From: CASQEL01 sp036655975
Lineage (GTDB): Bacteria; Desulfobacterota; Desulfovibrionia; Desulfovibrionales; Desulfovibrionaceae
DNA: 6,040 nt
Direction: 5' to 3'
Assembly (NCBI GenBank): GCA_036655975.1
Contig: JAVVPD010000119.1
Span: 1 to 6,040, forward strand
The notes beneath the pieces are model-generated. The model did not search any database. It saw nothing but the letters and a program-made list of their open reading frames with translations, and was not told the DNA's origin. Shown here piece by piece: positions 4,641 through 6,040 of the stretch. Position numbers and translations under genes: made by a program. Numbering within the stretch: position 1 is the first letter of the stretch; the number at the start of each line of letters is the position of its first letter.

Positions 4641-6040
4641 ATGGGCTTTCGTAAGGAACACGATTTTCTTGGCGAACTTAACATCCCCGATGATGCCTAC
4701 TACGGTGTGCAGACCATGCGCGCCATGGATAACTTCAAAATCAGTAATTACGCCATATCCTCCTGTCCAGCCCTCATCCGCGCCTTTGCGTATGTCAAAA
4801 AAGCTGCGGCCATGGCGAATGCGGAATTGGGCGTGCTCCCCGCCAATATCTGCAAAGGTATTTGCGCCGCCTGTGACGACTTGCTGGACGGCAAATTGCA
4901 CGAACAATTTCCAGTAGACGCTATCCAAGGTGGTGCGGGAACTTCCACCAATATGAACGCCAATGAAGTTATTGCCAACCGTGCTTTGGAAATTATGGGC
5001 CACAAAAAGGGCGAATACGAATTTTGCCACCCCAATAACCATGTGAATTGCTCCCAATCCACCAATGATACGTACCCGACGGCCTTCCGCTTGGCCCTGT
5101 ATCAAGAGCTGTCCGAATTTATGCCCAAACTGGAATACCTGCAAAAAGGCTTTGCCCAGAAGGGCATTGAATTTTCCGATGTGGTAAAAATGGGCCGCAC
5201 CCAATTACAGGACGCTGTGCCCATGACCCTAGGGCAAGAATTTTCCGCCTATTCTACCACCATCAGTGAAGATATTCAGCGCATTGATGAAAACCGCAAA
5301 TTGCTGCTGGAAATCAATTTAGGTGCCACGGCCATTGGCACCGGCATCAACGCCCCCGCCGACTATTCGCGTGTGGTGTGCGCCCATCTGCGTAATCTCA
5401 CCGGCCTTAAGGTTGTCACCTCCGATAACCTCGTTGAAGCCACGTGGGACACCGGCTGTTATGTGCAAATTTCCGGCGTACTCAAGCGTGTTGCCGTAAA
5501 ACTTTCCAAAATCTGTAATGATTTGCGCCTGCTCTCCTCCGGGCCACGCACCGGCATTAATGAAATTAATCTGCCGCGCCTCCAGCCCGGTTCCTCCATC
5601 ATGCCCGGCAAGGTTAATCCCGTCATTCCCGAAGTTGTCAATCAAATCTGCTTTGACGTTATTGGCAAGGACGTGACTATTACCATGGCCGCCGAAGCCG
5701 GACAATTGGAACTTAATGTTATGGAACCTATCATCGCCCATAGCCTGTTCCGCATTGTCGAACGTCTGGGCAGAGCCGCCATGACCCTGCAAGACAAGTG
5801 CGTCAGTGGCATCACCGCCAACAAAGACCGCTGCTACGAGCTGGTCGTCGGCTCCATAGGCATCATCACCAATCTTGTCCCCGTTATCGGCTATGAAGTT
5901 TCCGCTGCGGTGGCCAAGGAAGCCCTCGCCTCCGGCAGATCGGTGGCAGACATCGTGCTTGAACAAGGGCATTTGACCAAAGAACAATTGGACAAGCTCC
6001 TTGCGCCCGAACAGATGACCCGCCCCGCCCGCGCACAATT
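4641..6040 (+). CDS. aspA: Aspartate ammonia-lyase (aspartase), 3' end cut by window edge
   Basis: The enzyme reversibly deaminates L-aspartate to fumarate and ammonia in the cytoplasm as a homotetramer. 466 codons are present, so only a short tail is missing compared with the E. coli enzyme (478). Active-site elements fall at the family's usual places: T101 in GGAGTSTNMNANE, S140-T141-N142 in CSQSTNDTYP, T187 in MGRTQLQDAVP, and the mobile SS-loop GSSIMPGKVNP (317-327) with the catalytic-base serine S318, K324 and N326. Gln188 in GRTQ, where class II fumarase has His, matches enterobacterial aspartase as I recall it and argues against fumarase. LLSSGPRTGINEINLP precedes the SS-loop, as in AspA. 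In anaerobes the fumarate can feed fumarate respiration. A terminator separates it from the regulator upstream, so it looks like an independent unit. Confidence 0.96.
   Translation, partial: MGFRKEHDFLGELNIPDDAYYGVQTMRAMDNFKISNYAISSCPALIRAFAYVKKAAAMANAELGVLPANICKGICAACDDLLDGKLHEQFPVDAIQGGAGTSTNMNANEVIANRALEIMGHKKGEYEFCHPNNHVNCSQSTNDTYPTAFRLALYQELSEFMPKLEYLQKGFAQKGIEFSDVVKMGRTQLQDAVPMTLGQEFSAYSTTISEDIQRIDENRKLLLEINLGATAIGTGINAPADYSRVVCAHLRNLTGLKVVTSDNLVEATWDTGCYVQISGVLKRVAVKLSKICNDLRLLSSGPRTGINEINLPRLQPGSSIMPGKVNPVIPEVVNQICFDVIGKDVTITMAAEAGQLELNVMEPIIAHSLFRIVERLGRAAMTLQDKCVSGITANKDRCYELVVGSIGIITNLVPVIGYEVSAAVAKEALASGRSVADIVLEQGHLTKEQLDKLLAPEQMTRPARAQ

Noticed and set aside
4627..4917. Alternative 96-codon frame starting at ATG 4627.
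   Set aside because: It overlaps the aspA ribosome binding site and is a shadow of the aspA frame.
5199..5204. Gln188 in GRTQ of the aspartase as a lost catalytic histidine.
   Set aside because: Enterobacterial aspartase, as I recall it, also has GRTQLQDAVP; His at this place is the fumarase pattern, so this is normal for AspA.
4545..6038. Long minus-strand open frames opposite aspA (about 219 and 239 codons).
   Set aside because: They mirror the codon bias of a clear aspartase gene and show no recognisable protein features.

Overview
The window looks like chromosomal DNA of a Gram-negative, probably anaerobic bacterium. The aspartase, and the N-terminal style of the LysR-type regulator, recall Desulfovibrionaceae and related proteobacteria. 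That placement is an impression from memory of the protein families, and no taxonomic marker is present. All four clear genes lie on the + strand. A run of ten N at 273-282 marks an assembly join, so the first 272 bases are not proven to be contiguous with the rest.

Layout. Positions 3-341 hold an open, unrecognised reading frame that enters from outside the window and is cut by the N run. Three inverted repeats lie side by side just before the N run. Positions 385-1713 encode a 12-helix major facilitator of the metabolite:H+ symporter (MHS) family. After 58 bases comes a 509-residue choline-O-sulfatase (betC, 1772-3301) with the Cys-type sulfatase signature and the C-terminal tail typical of choline sulfatases. 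A 248-base gap (3302-3549) follows. It is unusually rich in inverted repeats and leads to a LysR-type regulator (3550-4437). A compact hairpin terminator (4454-4475) closes that block. A separate intergenic region (to 4640) then precedes aspartate ammonia-lyase (aspA, from 4641), which runs off the right edge almost complete.

How the genes may work together. The MHS transporter and the choline sulfatase form a plausible two-gene operon: import of choline-O-sulfate (or a similar zwitterion), then cytoplasmic hydrolysis to choline and sulfate. The LysR-type protein is a candidate regulator of that pair. No choline-oxidising betAB, betI or SulP/ABC choline-sulfate transporter is seen here, unlike the well-known bet clusters. 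Here the sulfatase may therefore serve sulfate or choline supply rather than glycine betaine synthesis. The aspartase converts L-aspartate to fumarate and ammonia and looks like an independent housekeeping unit beyond the terminator.

No clearly new enzyme system is visible. The points most worth a second look are the minimal transporter-sulfatase-regulator module and the structured 3327-3413 element between betC and the regulator.
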